NCBI RefSeq assembly: GCF_003400205.1
Contig: NZ_QUQV01000001.1
Coordinates: 1 to 64,000, forward strand
Length of the DNA: 64,000 nt
DNA from: Bacillus sp. HNG
GTDB lineage: Bacteria; Bacillota; Bacilli; Bacillales; Bacillaceae_L
Reading direction: 5' to 3'
Shown here: piece after piece, positions 24,800 through 33,807 of the stretch
Numbering within the stretch: the first letter of the stretch is position 1
Layout: every line of letters starts with the position of its first letter
Translations under genes and position numbers: made by a program
Notes under the pieces: model-generated
The model's database searches: none
The model's input: the letters and a program-made list of their open reading frames with translations, nothing else
What the model was told of the DNA's origin: nothing

Positions 24800-25672
24800 A
24801 TGAAGAAGTGGGGTTTTTTATTTGTCTTATTATTGTGCTTGAGTTTACTATACATAAAGTTTGATCGGTATTCTGAACCAAAAGTGGTTATACAACATGT
24901 TAACCAACAAGATGATAGAGTGAATTCCGTAAACATCCAACGTATAGGGATTAAAGAAGACCAAATCTATCAAGGGAATTTGCTATTGGTCAACAATGAT
25001 TATCCGGTTCAACATGAGAGTATAAAGTCCGATGTCATCAATCTATATACACAGAATGAATTTTTGGAAGGATACGAATTATTAAATGGCGACATCGATT
25101 TGTCAAAGGAAATCGCACGTAAATTTTCAGACATGGTTCTTGCTGCAGAAAATGAAGGTGTGAGTAATTTTGTCATTACTAGTGGGTTTCGAGATTTTGA
25201 TGAACAAAACGCACTTTATCAAAATAAGGGTTCTGCCTATGCTTTACCCGCCGGCCACAGCGAACATAATCTAGGTTTATCATTGGATATAGGATCTACT
25301 CAAATGATGATGGCTGAAGCACCTGAAGGAAAGTGGATCGAAAAAAATGCATGGAAATACGGGTTCATTCTACGATATCCTGAGAATAAGATGGACATTA
25401 CCGGAATTCAATATGAACCGTGGCATATCCGCTATGTTGGTTTACCACATAGTGCGATTATGAAGGAAAAAAATTTTGTTTTAGAAGAATATTTATCATA
25501 CCTAAAAGAAGAAAAACAGATTTCAGCAAGTCTAAATGGGGAAACTTATACAATTTCATATTATCCTATTTCTAAAAGTACGACGATTAACGTACCGGAA
25601 AATCGATACCTTGAGATTTCGGGTAACAATATAGATGGTGTGATTGTGACTGTTTTCGATCGAAAATTGTAA
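24800..25672 (+). CDS. vanY: VanY-like D-alanyl-D-alanine carboxypeptidase
   Basis: 290 residues. An N-terminal membrane anchor lies at about 4-20; the catalytic domain is at about 100-225. The zinc site is complete: SEHNLGLSLDIG gives His156 and Asp163, and EPWHIRYVG gives catalytic Glu206 and ligand His209. TSGFRDFDEQNALY is the usual substrate-pocket segment. The enzyme should remove the terminal D-Ala of peptidoglycan stem peptides outside the membrane. The C-terminal 65 residues (LNGETYTISYYPISKS and on) add a small beta domain. ATG follows AAGGAGGA. It is likely under VanR-like control through the 11-bp repeat upstream, and in wall homeostasis or mild glycopeptide defence. Confidence 0.9.
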   Translation: MKKWGFLFVLLLCLSLLYIKFDRYSEPKVVIQHVNQQDDRVNSVNIQRIGIKEDQIYQGNLLLVNNDYPVQHESIKSDVINLYTQNEFLEGYELLNGDIDLSKEIARKFSDMVLAAENEGVSNFVITSGFRDFDEQNALYQNKGSAYALPAGHSEHNLGLSLDIGSTQMMMAEAPEGKWIEKNAWKYGFILRYPENKMDITGIQYEPWHIRYVGLPHSAIMKEKNFVLEEYLSYLKEEKQISASLNGETYTISYYPISKSTTINVPENRYLEISGNNIDGVIVTVFDRKL

Positions 25673-25750
25673 CTCAAATCGTGACAAATCATAATAGCAT
25701 CAGAGTTGGTGTGGAACGAATCTGAATGAGGTTCGGCATCCCAAATGTTT

Positions 25751-25790
25751 AGACTGCAAACAATTAGACTGATGTTTGCAGTCTCTTTTT
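25751..25790 (+). terminator. Strong terminator
   Basis: AGACTGCAAAC and GTTTGCAGTCT form a perfect 11-bp stem with a 12-nt loop, followed by CTTTTTA. Confidence 0.88.
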
Positions 25791-26095
25791 ATATCTGGTT
25801 TTATAGAAGCTGATTCTCATGCAATGACACTTTCTTTCTACATTACCTTCAAATGTATATTCATCATTTAATGGATGATAATTTTAAAAAAAGAGCAAAT
25901 TCCAATATATATGCACCAAAAATAATAAAAGAACTTAACATCCGTAAAACTTTGTGAATTTATTTTTTTCCACTTAATCATGAAACTCTACTTTACCAAA
26001 TAATGTATAAAGTAACTATTCAATGGAATGAACGAATACACAAGACCGCATCTGATATGAGACCTGCTCTGAATAGGAACGAATTGAGGGGGGAC
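25791..26095. other. Leader region of the MFS gene
   Basis: A+T-rich, no reliable promoter boxes. An open frame from ATG 26003 spans part of it but has no ribosome binding site. No known riboswitch or T-box signature was recognised. Confidence 0.35.
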
Positions 26096-26242
26096 ATGAT
26101 GTATTTTGAAAAGATGAAACTTAGGTCAACGTTTCCTTTGAAAGTGAGATTTTGTAAGATCGAAACGGCGATTCTAACGAAAGTTGATGGACTATGTTTA
26201 AAGGCTATGGCGGTTCCATATACTGCTACATTATATGAATAA
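26096..26242 (+). CDS. Possible 48-residue upstream peptide coupled to the MFS gene
   Basis: ATG 26096 (or the adjacent ATG 26099) follows GAGGGGGG, the best ribosome binding site in this region. The frame encodes 48 residues, basic at first, with two Cys and a C-terminal VPYTATLYE. Its end overlaps the start of the transporter gene (TATGAATAA), while that gene lacks its own ribosome binding site. Translational coupling is therefore plausible. Whether the peptide itself has a role is unknown. Confidence 0.4.
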   Translation: MMYFEKMKLRSTFPLKVRFCKIETAILTKVDGLCLKAMAVPYTATLYE

Positions 26243-27470
26243 GACGGATTCTGTCGAATTCGGAAAACCGCATACCAATAAGCTTTTATTCATTTCTCTA
26301 GCCATGCTTGGCTCGATGACAACTTGGTTTTCAATGACAGCTGTGTTACCAACTTTAACTGATTTGTGGGATTTAAGCAGCAGTGAGATCAGCTATATTA
26401 TAATTATGGTCAATTTTGGATTTATTGTTGGTTCAATGGTTTCGGCATTTATGAACCTGCCGGATCGCATTCAACCTCATATTTTATGCTTTTGGTCTGC
26501 CATGCTAGCGGGAATCTCAACCATTCTAATTGCTATACTTGCAAAAAATTTGGTTGTTGCATTGATTTTCCGCTTTTTTACGGGTGTTGCCCTGTCTGGA
26601 GTATACGGACCAGGTTTGAAACTTGTTTCTACATGGTTTCAACTTAGGCGCGGTATGGCGATGGGGGTTGTTGTGGGCGCATTAACGATTGGTTCAGCCG
26701 GTCCCCATTTGTTCAAAGGATTTGGGATTTCCTCCTGGGAGCTAGTGGTAATGACTACGGGTGTGTGTTCTATTTTATCCGGAACCTTAATGCTTTTTGT
26801 GAAGGTTGGACCTTACCCTTTACCTGTAGGAACCTTTGATCCAAACGCAATCCCACGTGCTTTTAAAAATCAGAAGGTCAGGCTTGCAAACTTCGGATAC
26901 TTTGGTCATATGTGGGAGCTTTATGCAATGTGGTCGTGGTTTGGCTTATTTTTAACAGCGAGCTTTCGAACAAGTGGGATGAATGATTCTTCATCTGCCG
27001 CATCGCTCGTCACATTTATTGTGATAGGCTCTGGATTACTAGGTGCTTGGTTTGGTGGAGTTTTCGCCGATCGTATTGGGCGGGAACAAGTGACACTTTG
27101 GTCCCTAGGGATTTCCGGAACGATTGCACTTTTCATTGGATTCTTCTTTGGGAGTTCACCATGGATTGTATCTATATTCGGAGTAATCTGGGGAGTAAGT
27201 ATTATTGCAGATTCAGCCCAGTTTTCTGCCTTACTAACAGAGCATACAGACCAGCGTTATGTAGGGTCAACATTAACCATTCAGTTGGCTATCGGCTATG
27301 TACTTACAATTATTGTGATTTTTCTCGTGCCATTTGTTGAATCAATCATTGGCTGGAAATTTACATTCTTAATCCTTTTACCTGGACCCATTCTGGGATT
27401 TATATCGATGTTTCGATTACATCGGTTAAAAAAGAATGAAAAAATGGATAGCATTTATGAAGTAAAATGA
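26235..27470 (+). CDS. MFS transporter
   Basis: 411 residues with 12 predicted membrane helices in two groups of six, split by a loop around residues 195-220 (PYPLPVGTFDPNAIPRAF). The MFS signature appears after helix 2 (MNLPDRIQPH, partly degenerate) and again after helix 8 (GGVFADRIGREQVTLW, canonical G-X3-D-R-X-G-R). GVALSGVYGPGLKL lies in helix 4. The build is closest to the CynX/nitrate-type or organic-anion carriers; substrate unknown. Translation probably depends on the short frame overlapping its start. Confidence 0.85.
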   Translation: MNKTDSVEFGKPHTNKLLFISLAMLGSMTTWFSMTAVLPTLTDLWDLSSSEISYIIIMVNFGFIVGSMVSAFMNLPDRIQPHILCFWSAMLAGISTILIAILAKNLVVALIFRFFTGVALSGVYGPGLKLVSTWFQLRRGMAMGVVVGALTIGSAGPHLFKGFGISSWELVVMTTGVCSILSGTLMLFVKVGPYPLPVGTFDPNAIPRAFKNQKVRLANFGYFGHMWELYAMWSWFGLFLTASFRTSGMNDSSSAASLVTFIVIGSGLLGAWFGGVFADRIGREQVTLWSLGISGTIALFIGFFFGSSPWIVSIFGVIWGVSIIADSAQFSALLTEHTDQRYVGSTLTIQLAIGYVLTIIVIFLVPFVESIIGWKFTFLILLPGPILGFISMFRLHRLKKNEKMDSIYEVK

Positions 27471-27498
27471 GATGATAAGGAAGCATAGATTTATAATT

Positions 27499-27512
27499 TG
27501 ATAGCGTTTACA
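27499..27512. promoter_or_regulatory. cre-like CcpA box
   Basis: TGATAGCGTTTACA matches the cre consensus at 13 of 14 positions. It lies 29 bp after the MFS stop and about 120 bp before the promoter of the next gene, so its target is unclear. Confidence 0.45.
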
Positions 27513-27630
27513 AAAAACGCGATTAAGGGATGTTTTTTATGTTATTGAAAAGGGAATAGTGCCAACTAATAAATAGTAGGGAGTTGTAAGTACAGCCTCT
27601 GACATCCACAAGGACAATGGGTGAGAAAAC

Positions 27631-27658
27631 TTGTAGTTTTTTCCTGCTATGCTATAAT
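27631..27658 (+). promoter_or_regulatory. Sigma-A promoter of the permease gene
   Basis: TTGTAG (27631-27636), 16 bp, then extended -10 TGCTATAAT (27650-27658). The gene starts 39 bp further on. Confidence 0.65.
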
Positions 27659-27696
27659 TTGATTGTTTGATTTATACATCTTTGTAGGAGGAAGAA

Positions 27697-29070
27697 ATGA
27701 AACAACACCCATTGGTCCGCTATCTTTATTTATTTTATGCATCCGTATTTTTGCTCCATACGATTAATGTTTTTTTAGATAGCGAGACAATCAATTACAT
27801 ACTCGGAGTTCTTGCGATTTTCATGCTGATTGTGTCATTTCCTTTGGCATCGGGGCTTTTTAAGATCCTAGGAGGAACATTTTTGGCAATAGGAGGATAT
27901 TTATTTATTACGAGTGGTCATTCGTTGCATGTCATTCCTAGTTTACTAACTTCAAATCTATCATTATTAACGCTTTTAGCAATGCTACCTTGGATGAATA
28001 GTATTGTAAAAAGTGGAAGATTTGACCGGAATTTGAATCTGCTTATGAAAGTGAATGTATCTGATCTTGGTAAATTATATCCACGGAGTTCATTAACGAC
28101 GCATATTCTTGCTGCTTTTCTTAATCTATCAGCTGCCACGATCTCACAAGATGTACTCAAAAGCACCTTGGCCTCTTTTAGTAAAGAGATTCGTAATTCT
28201 TTTATTACAACAGCATCCCTAAGAGGTTATTCATTGGCATTGCTGTGGAGCCCGTTGGAGATTATGGTCGCTGTCTCAATATTTGCTACAGGTGTTGATT
28301 ATGTCACTCTCTTACCATGGCTCATTTTGATGGCAGTTGCTGCCTATCTATTAGATTCAGTTTTTGGACGCATTTATTATAGAAAGTACAAATTTGAAGA
28401 ATCTAATCTGAATAGGCAATTAATAATCGATAAAAAAGTAATAAGTAAAAAAATGATGCAGTTCATCATTGCACTCATCTTATTCTTAACACTGGTTATT
28501 ATGATTGGAAATCTGTTTGATTTAAGCTTTATTTTAACCGTTACCATTCTTATTTTCCCATTTGCCTTTATATGGTCGCTATTAATGAAAAGACGAAGGA
28601 GCTTTTGGACTATTGGTTGGAATAATTGGAAAGAAAAGACCAATACGATGCAGAATTTTATCGTATTATTTATCTCACTTTCTTTATTTTCTACTAGTTT
28701 AGGAGATACAGCATTTTTGGAAGCGATTCAAAAACCACTTTCCTATGTTTCTGAATATCCAATGGTCATTTTATTCCTAATTCAAGTTATTTTTGTTTTA
28801 CTAAGTATGTTCGGTATCCATCCAATCGCCACGGTTGGAATTTTAACCGGAATCATTACTCCATTATTAGACGTAATGAATCCTGTTAGTATTGCTCTCG
28901 TGTTAATCACAGGATCAGTTGCAACCTTCACAGTAGGAACGTATGGGTTACTCGTGACATTAACAGCGATGGGCACAGGACAAAGCCCTTATCGTATAAC
29001 CGTTCAAAATATGCCCTTTGCAATAGGTATGTGGGTAATTGGGACATTAGTAGCGTATTTTTTATTGTAA
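27697..29070 (+). CDS. Polytopic permease, possibly ion-transporter superfamily
   Basis: 457 residues and about 12 membrane helices; almost no soluble part except a basic loop near 225-250 (YYRKYKFEESNLNRQ). A re-entrant-like segment MFGIHPIATVGILTGIITP near residue 370, followed by helices with Thr/Ser and small residues (GSVATFTVGTYGLLVTLTAM), resembles DASS/ArsB-type ion transporters. No close family recognised, so the substrate is left open; a carboxylate or anion is the first guess. ATG follows TAGGAGGAAG, with its own promoter and terminator. Confidence 0.65.
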   Translation: MKQHPLVRYLYLFYASVFLLHTINVFLDSETINYILGVLAIFMLIVSFPLASGLFKILGGTFLAIGGYLFITSGHSLHVIPSLLTSNLSLLTLLAMLPWMNSIVKSGRFDRNLNLLMKVNVSDLGKLYPRSSLTTHILAAFLNLSAATISQDVLKSTLASFSKEIRNSFITTASLRGYSLALLWSPLEIMVAVSIFATGVDYVTLLPWLILMAVAAYLLDSVFGRIYYRKYKFEESNLNRQLIIDKKVISKKMMQFIIALILFLTLVIMIGNLFDLSFILTVTILIFPFAFIWSLLMKRRRSFWTIGWNNWKEKTNTMQNFIVLFISLSLFSTSLGDTAFLEAIQKPLSYVSEYPMVILFLIQVIFVLLSMFGIHPIATVGILTGIITPLLDVMNPVSIALVLITGSVATFTVGTYGLLVTLTAMGTGQSPYRITVQNMPFAIGMWVIGTLVAYFLL

Positions 29071-29097
29071 AAACAAAAGCTTTCAATTTAGTTTCTA

Positions 29098-29132
29098 AAG
29101 ACCTGAATCTAAAAAATATTCAGGTCTTTTTT
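29098..29132 (+). terminator. Strong terminator
   Basis: AAAGACCTGAAT and ATTCAGGTCTTTTTT form an almost perfect stem with a T run. Confidence 0.88.
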
Positions 29133-29260
29133 ACTGTTTTTTAAATGACTCCCTTCAAATCAATAGAATCATTTTAATTGATTCCTATAACCTTAGACCT
29201 GTTTTTTAAAAGAAAACCCTTCCATTTGTAAATAAATTCCCTACTTTCTTCCTGATAAAA

Positions 29261-29326
29261 CTTAATAATACATCAATAACCGCTTAATAATCTGTAGTTA
29301 TTCTATTAAGAGATTCTTGATATAAT
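29261..29326 (+). promoter_or_regulatory. Promoter region of the phosphodiester glycosidase gene
   Basis: An extended -10, TGATATAAT, lies at 29318-29326, about 70 bp before the start codon; the -35 is poor. Just upstream the 9-mer CTTAATAAT occurs twice, at 29261 and 29283, exactly 22 bp (two helical turns) apart, as expected for an activator site. Confidence 0.45.
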
Positions 29327-29392
29327 GAAAACATACTTCAAGAATATTCCGTATATTATAAAATTTTATTTTAGTAGAGGGGAGATTAACGA

Positions 29393-32300
29393 ATGAATGT
29401 AAAATGGTGGCGAAATGTAATAATGGCCTCAGCGATTACGGTACCATTAGCACCAACTGTCCATGCTGAAAATCAACCATCAGATGTCGCCCAAGCTCGG
29501 TCAACCTCATCAGACAGAACTGAACCCGTTATTTTTGTTGGTCCAGCTGGCAAAACGCTTGTTTCAAATCAATCGACAACACCGATTGGACCAGGGGTAG
29601 AACTTACTAGTTTTGAACGATTTGATGCTCGAGGGTGGTTAAATGGTGAAATTATGACCATAAACCTTGGAAATGACAGTAATTCAACAGACTTACTTTT
29701 TCCAGGCAGTGTTTCATCAGCTAAACCGTTGTCTGTAATGGCAAAAGAAGCAGGTGCAATCGCGGGTGTAAATGGAGACTTTTTCGATATTAACAATACG
29801 AAGGCTCCTTTAGGCACTGTCGTTAGTGAAGGGAAACTTGTAAAGGGTCCTCAAGGTGGACACACATTAATAGCTAGTGTAGATAAAAACGGTCTTGGTC
29901 ATATTTCTACCATTCTATTAGATGGAAAGGTTAATCTACCAAACGGAGAAGTTAAACTCGATGCCCTCAATCAATACGGAATTTCAAAGGATGGTATCGG
30001 TCTATACACATCTGTCTGGGGAACTGCTGAGCGTTCTCAAGCTGGAAGTCCGTTGTATGAGGTACTCGTTGTGGATGGAAAAGTTGCCTCCGTATCAGCA
30101 GGGGCTGGAAGTGGCGCAATTTCTGAAAATGCTTTCGTACTTGTTGGACGGGAAAAAGGAGCAGAGGTGTTAAAGGCATTATCCGTTGGTGATGAAGTAA
30201 CTGTGGAATACGCTCCAAAGTCTGACATCGATGTTTCCTTTGCAGTTGGTGGAAATATCAAGCTTGTTGAAAATGGAGAAGTCATTTCAAACCTAGACGA
30301 TACGACATCCGCTCCTCGAACTGCAGTTGGTTTTTCAGAAGATCGAAAAACCATGATTCTTGCAGCAATTGATGGACGTCAAACAGATAGTCGTGGGATG
30401 ACCTTCAAAGAATTAGCGGAATTGATGAAGGAACATGGCGCACATTATTCCTTAAACCTTGATGGTGGAGGTTCCACTACCATGGTTGCTCGAAAAACTG
30501 GCACAGATGAAGTGAAGGCTGTGAATCAGCCATCAGATGGCTTTGAACGTTCTGTGCCGAATGGAATAGGAATTTTTGCAAAGGCTGGAAGCGGAGAATT
30601 AAAGAGTTTTTCAGTTGATACGGTATTTGATTCAGACAAGAGCAAACGTGTATTTCCAGGGTTCACAAGAACTTTAATTGGTTTAGGTCATGATGAAAAT
30701 TATTCTCCGGTTTCAGTTGGTGAAGTGAAATGGCAGGCACTACCAGCAGATGTTGGAGCATTTGAGGAAGATGGAGTGTTCCGCGCGAAAAAGACTGGAA
30801 AGGCGATTGCGCAGGCCCAAGTGAAATCTTCAAAGGGTTCCATGGAGATTTCAGTTCTAGGTGAATTAAATCGAATAGAAGCCTCGGACGCACGATTAAG
30901 TCTTGAAATGGGACAACAATCTCGTTTTTCGGTTACTGGCTTTGACAAAGACGGGTACAGCGCACCAATCGAAGCTAGAGATGTGAGCTTAGATTATGAT
31001 GAAACGGTCATATCCATCATGGAAAATGTGGATGGTAGCTTTACTGTAGTACCTAAAAAAGATGGCGATTCTGCGCTAATCACAATTACAGCAAAAGATG
31101 AGGTTGCATATCTTCCAGTAACAATTGGTCTTGCAACAAAGAACGTTGATGATTTTGAAGATATAGCTGGTTGGTCATTTACAAAATATCCAAGTGAAGT
31201 TGGAGGTAGTATGAGGCATGTCGATGGTAGGAATGGAAAAGGGATCGAGTTAGCATATGATTTTTCAACATCAACGGCTACCCGTGCAGCTTATTTACAA
31301 GCATCACCAACGATTGAGTTACCTGGTGATGTACAGAAAATCGGCCTCTGGGTAAAAGGGGATGGAAACGGTGCTTGGCTTCGTACTGTTATAGAGGATG
31401 CCGGAAACACAAGATATACACTAACACTAGCGGATCAGGTGAATTGGACAGGATGGAAGTATGTTGAAGCAACAGTACCTGAAGGCGTACGATATCCAGT
31501 AAAGCTTTGGAGAATCTATCCAGTTGAAACAAACAAAAACGAACAATACACAGGTCAACTGGTGTTTGATGATGTTACTGTTAAAGTTCCGACTTCAATT
31601 GATGTTCCTGATCAACCGAAAAATCCAGATCCACTTATTATCCAAAATGGGGAGATAGAAAAAGGTCGTTGGAGATTTGCAGTACTAGCAGACAGCCAGT
31701 TTGTAGCTAAGTCTCCAAATAGTTCACAAGTACAGATGGCTAGAGAATCTTTAAGGCAAATCGTAGCTGCTAATCCAGAGTTCCTTGTCATCAATGGGGA
31801 CCTAGTAGATACAGCATGGGAAGAAGACTTTGAACTCGCCGAGCAAATTTTGCAGGAAGAAATAGGAGATAAACTACCAATCTATTACATTCCAGGAAAC
31901 CACGAAATCATGGGACCAGGTACATTAGATAACTTCCTAGAAGTCTATGAAAATAATCGTTATACATTTGACCATAAAGGTACAAGATTTATTTTACTAG
32001 ATTCTTCGACAGGAAGTTTCCGGACAAGCGATTTCCAACAGCTACTTGATCTTAAAAAGGCGTTAACAGAAGCTGCAACGGATCCAAATGTGAAAAACGT
32101 AGTTGTAATGGCACATCATCCAACACGTGATCCACTGCCAACCAAAAATAGTCAGCTTAGTGACCGTAAAGAATCCAATCTTCTTGAACAATTTTTAACG
32201 GAATTCCGTCAAACGTCAGGAGGAAAAGGTGCGCTCTTTATCGGTGGACATGCTCATACTGTAAGTGTAGAACGTGTTGAAGGTGTTCCGTACATGGTGG

Positions 32301-32785
32301 TTGGTCCTTCTGGAAAGGCGCCATACGGTTCATCTGATGCAGGTGGTTTTTATGAATGGACGATGTTTGGTGTAGATCCAACTCCAGTACCTGCTCAGGC
32401 TAAAGGGCCTGAACAATCAAATGGAAAAAGTGCAGTTTCCGGTACAGATTGGATTCAAGCAGAAGTAAATCCATTATTGTTGGACATTACCCTTCAAACA
32501 CCAGAAAGTGTAAAAGTGGGAGAGACCATTAAGATTGAGGCAACTGGTCACCAAAAAGATAATCTTAACTTCCCGCTACGCTATCCTGCAACCGTACAAT
32601 GGGAAGGTAGTGACAATGTCTTGATTGGAAGTGGAGAAGAGCTTTCCCGAGCAGAAACCTCTGGTAAATATACGGCAATCTTCAATTATGAAACAGGAGA
32701 ATTAAAAGCCCTGAAAGTAGGCGAAATAACTCTAAAGGTTGAAGCAAACGGAATGACAAAAGAACAAACTGTTATAATTGAATAA
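29393..32785 (+). CDS. Secreted phosphodiester glycosidase (NAGPA-type) - metallophosphoesterase fusion
   Basis: 1130 residues with a signal peptide (cleavage after VHA, residue 25). The NAGPA-type domain covers about 80-400, with the signatures GVNGDFFDI near 125 and NLDGGGSTTMV near 355. In this family it splits GlcNAc-1-phosphodiesters or related sugar phosphodiesters. Then come Ig-like strands (400-580) and a carbohydrate-binding-like jelly roll (585-740). A calcineurin-type metallophosphoesterase spans 755-1000: LADSQF, NGDLVD, GNHE, MAHHP and GGHAHT. The first motif has Gln where many have His, as in some subfamilies. A C-terminal Ig-like domain ends it. The two activities in one chain suggest stepwise removal of sugar and phosphate from a phosphodiester-linked polymer such as teichoic acid. 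ATG follows GAGGGGAG. Confidence 0.88.
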   Translation: MNVKWWRNVIMASAITVPLAPTVHAENQPSDVAQARSTSSDRTEPVIFVGPAGKTLVSNQSTTPIGPGVELTSFERFDARGWLNGEIMTINLGNDSNSTDLLFPGSVSSAKPLSVMAKEAGAIAGVNGDFFDINNTKAPLGTVVSEGKLVKGPQGGHTLIASVDKNGLGHISTILLDGKVNLPNGEVKLDALNQYGISKDGIGLYTSVWGTAERSQAGSPLYEVLVVDGKVASVSAGAGSGAISENAFVLVGREKGAEVLKALSVGDEVTVEYAPKSDIDVSFAVGGNIKLVENGEVISNLDDTTSAPRTAVGFSEDRKTMILAAIDGRQTDSRGMTFKELAELMKEHGAHYSLNLDGGGSTTMVARKTGTDEVKAVNQPSDGFERSVPNGIGIFAKAGSGELKSFSVDTVFDSDKSKRVFPGFTRTLIGLGHDENYSPVSVGEVKWQALPADVGAFEEDGVFRAKKTGKAIAQAQVKSSKGSMEISVLGELNRIEASDARLSLEMGQQSRFSVTGFDKDGYSAPIEARDVSLDYDETVISIMENVDGSFTVVPKKDGDSALITITAKDEVAYLPVTIGLATKNVDDFEDIAGWSFTKYPSEVGGSMRHVDGRNGKGIELAYDFSTSTATRAAYLQASPTIELPGDVQKIGLWVKGDGNGAWLRTVIEDAGNTRYTLTLADQVNWTGWKYVEATVPEGVRYPVKLWRIYPVETNKNEQYTGQLVFDDVTVKVPTSIDVPDQPKNPDPLIIQNGEIEKGRWRFAVLADSQFVAKSPNSSQVQMARESLRQIVAANPEFLVINGDLVDTAWEEDFELAEQILQEEIGDKLPIYYIPGNHEIMGPGTLDNFLEVYENNRYTFDHKGTRFILLDSSTGSFRTSDFQQLLDLKKALTEAATDPNVKNVVVMAHHPTRDPLPTKNSQLSDRKESNLLEQFLTEFRQTSGGKGALFIGGHAHTVSVERVEGVPYMVVGPSGKAPYGSSDAGGFYEWTMFGVDPTPVPAQAKGPEQSNGKSAVSGTDWIQAEVNPLLLDITLQTPESVKVGETIKIEATGHQKDNLNFPLRYPATVQWEGSDNVLIGSGEELSRAETSGKYTAIFNYETGELKALKVGEITLKVEANGMTKEQTVIIE

Positions 32786-32832
32786 CTGGGACAAAGGGAT
32801 AGGTACAGCGTCCCAGATTTTGTACGATCCTA

Positions 32833-32867
32833 AAAAAGAGGTTGCATTTTTTGCAGCCTCTTTTCAC
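32833..32867 (+). terminator. Strong terminator
   Basis: AAAAAGAGGTTGCA and TGCAGCCTCTTTT form a 13-bp stem with a T-rich loop and tail. Confidence 0.82.
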
Positions 32868-32962
32868 TTTTGTGGATGCCTCCAAACTTATTAGGTTTTT
32901 ATTTTAAGGGATTAGTGGTAAAGTTAGAAAGAAAATCAAAAAAATTGGGTAGGTATAACAAC

Positions 32963-33340
32963 ATGATCGAAATAAAAACATCTTCACTAAGTGATGGCGA
33001 ATTTAATAGAGGGGTATTTGCTACAGTTGATATCAAAAAAGGGCAACTAATCCATGAAGCACCAGTGATTTCATACCCTAATGACCAACATCAGCACATT
33101 GAGAAAACATTACTCGCTGATTATGCATTTGAATATGGGATTAATCATACGGCAATCCTTCTTGGTTATGGAATGTTATTTAACCATTCCTATGAACCCA
33201 ACAGCATTTATGAAATCAACTTCAAAAATCACACATTTGACTTCTATGCGTACACAGACATAAAAGCAGGAGACGAAATCCTAATTAACTACAATGGCGA
33301 TGTGGATAATAAAGATGAACTCTGGTTCAACAAGGAGTAG
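32963..33340 (+). CDS. SET-domain protein
   Basis: 125 residues from ATG 32963 (GGGTAGG upstream); an in-frame GTG at 32870 would add an unlikely basic stretch. SET motifs in order: RGVFATVDIKKGQLIHEAP at the N-terminus, GYGMLFNHSYEPNS (the NHS motif that shapes the SAM pocket and pseudoknot) and AGDEILINYNGD near the end with the conserved Tyr. SET proteins methylate lysines using S-adenosylmethionine. Bacterial single-domain members like this are poorly studied; substrate unknown. Cytoplasmic. Confidence 0.87.
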   Translation: MIEIKTSSLSDGEFNRGVFATVDIKKGQLIHEAPVISYPNDQHQHIEKTLLADYAFEYGINHTAILLGYGMLFNHSYEPNSIYEINFKNHTFDFYAYTDIKAGDEILINYNGDVDNKDELWFNKE

Positions 33341-33435
33341 ATAGATAACAACTTGTATTACAAATTTTTAGTTTAAATGAAACGGACACCAACGAAAAAT
33401 GCTTACGAGTAGCAAAAGTCTGGAGGTGACAAAGA

Positions 33436-33645
33436 ATGAATAAACGATGGACAATTGGCAAAATTAAAGAATTTGTTGAGAACAATTCGGATAGTAAATT
33501 GCTTACGACGGAATTTCATGGTTTTTCACAAAAGTTACTATTTAAATGCGCATGTGGTAGTAATTTTGAAAAAACATTTACGAAATTTAAAAATAATAAC
33601 CAACGTAAATGTGATGTGTGTCAACCTCCGAAACCGTCTCGTTAA
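33436..33645 (+). CDS. Small zinc-ribbon protein
   Basis: 69 residues. Two Cys pairs, CACG (about residues 40-43) and CDVC (59-62), spaced 15-20 residues apart, make a likely zinc ribbon. The N-terminal part (IGKIKEFVENNSDSKLLTTE) and the following strand resemble the repeat found beside phage homing endonucleases and other DNA-binding proteins. ATG follows TGGAGGTGAC. Probably a nucleic-acid-binding protein; possibly phage-derived. Confidence 0.65.
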   Translation: MNKRWTIGKIKEFVENNSDSKLLTTEFHGFSQKLLFKCACGSNFEKTFTKFKNNNQRKCDVCQPPKPSR

Positions 33646-33689
33646 ATTGTAGGGAATAAAGAGCACTACCTCATACTAATTAATACAAA

Positions 33690-33726
33690 AAAGGTTTTCT
33701 GCTAACGCGCAGGAAATCTTTTTTAA
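33690..33726 (+). terminator. Terminator
   Basis: AAAGGTTTTCTGC and GCAGGAAATCTTTTTT pair around a short loop, ending in a T run. Confidence 0.75.
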
Positions 33727-33807
33727 TTCGGTGAAGAAACACTATACACTTTTTGAGCATTTTCTACTAATTGGCACTAGTAATCTATCATTTTCTTCCT
33801 GTTCTCA

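Noticed and set aside
22905-25672. Glycopeptide-resistance cluster
   Set aside because: Only regulator, sensor and carboxypeptidase are present; no ligase, dehydrogenase or VanX-type dipeptidase.
26003-26095. Longer version of the short frame before the MFS gene
   Set aside because: The ATG at 26003 has no ribosome binding site; only the part from 26096 is plausible.
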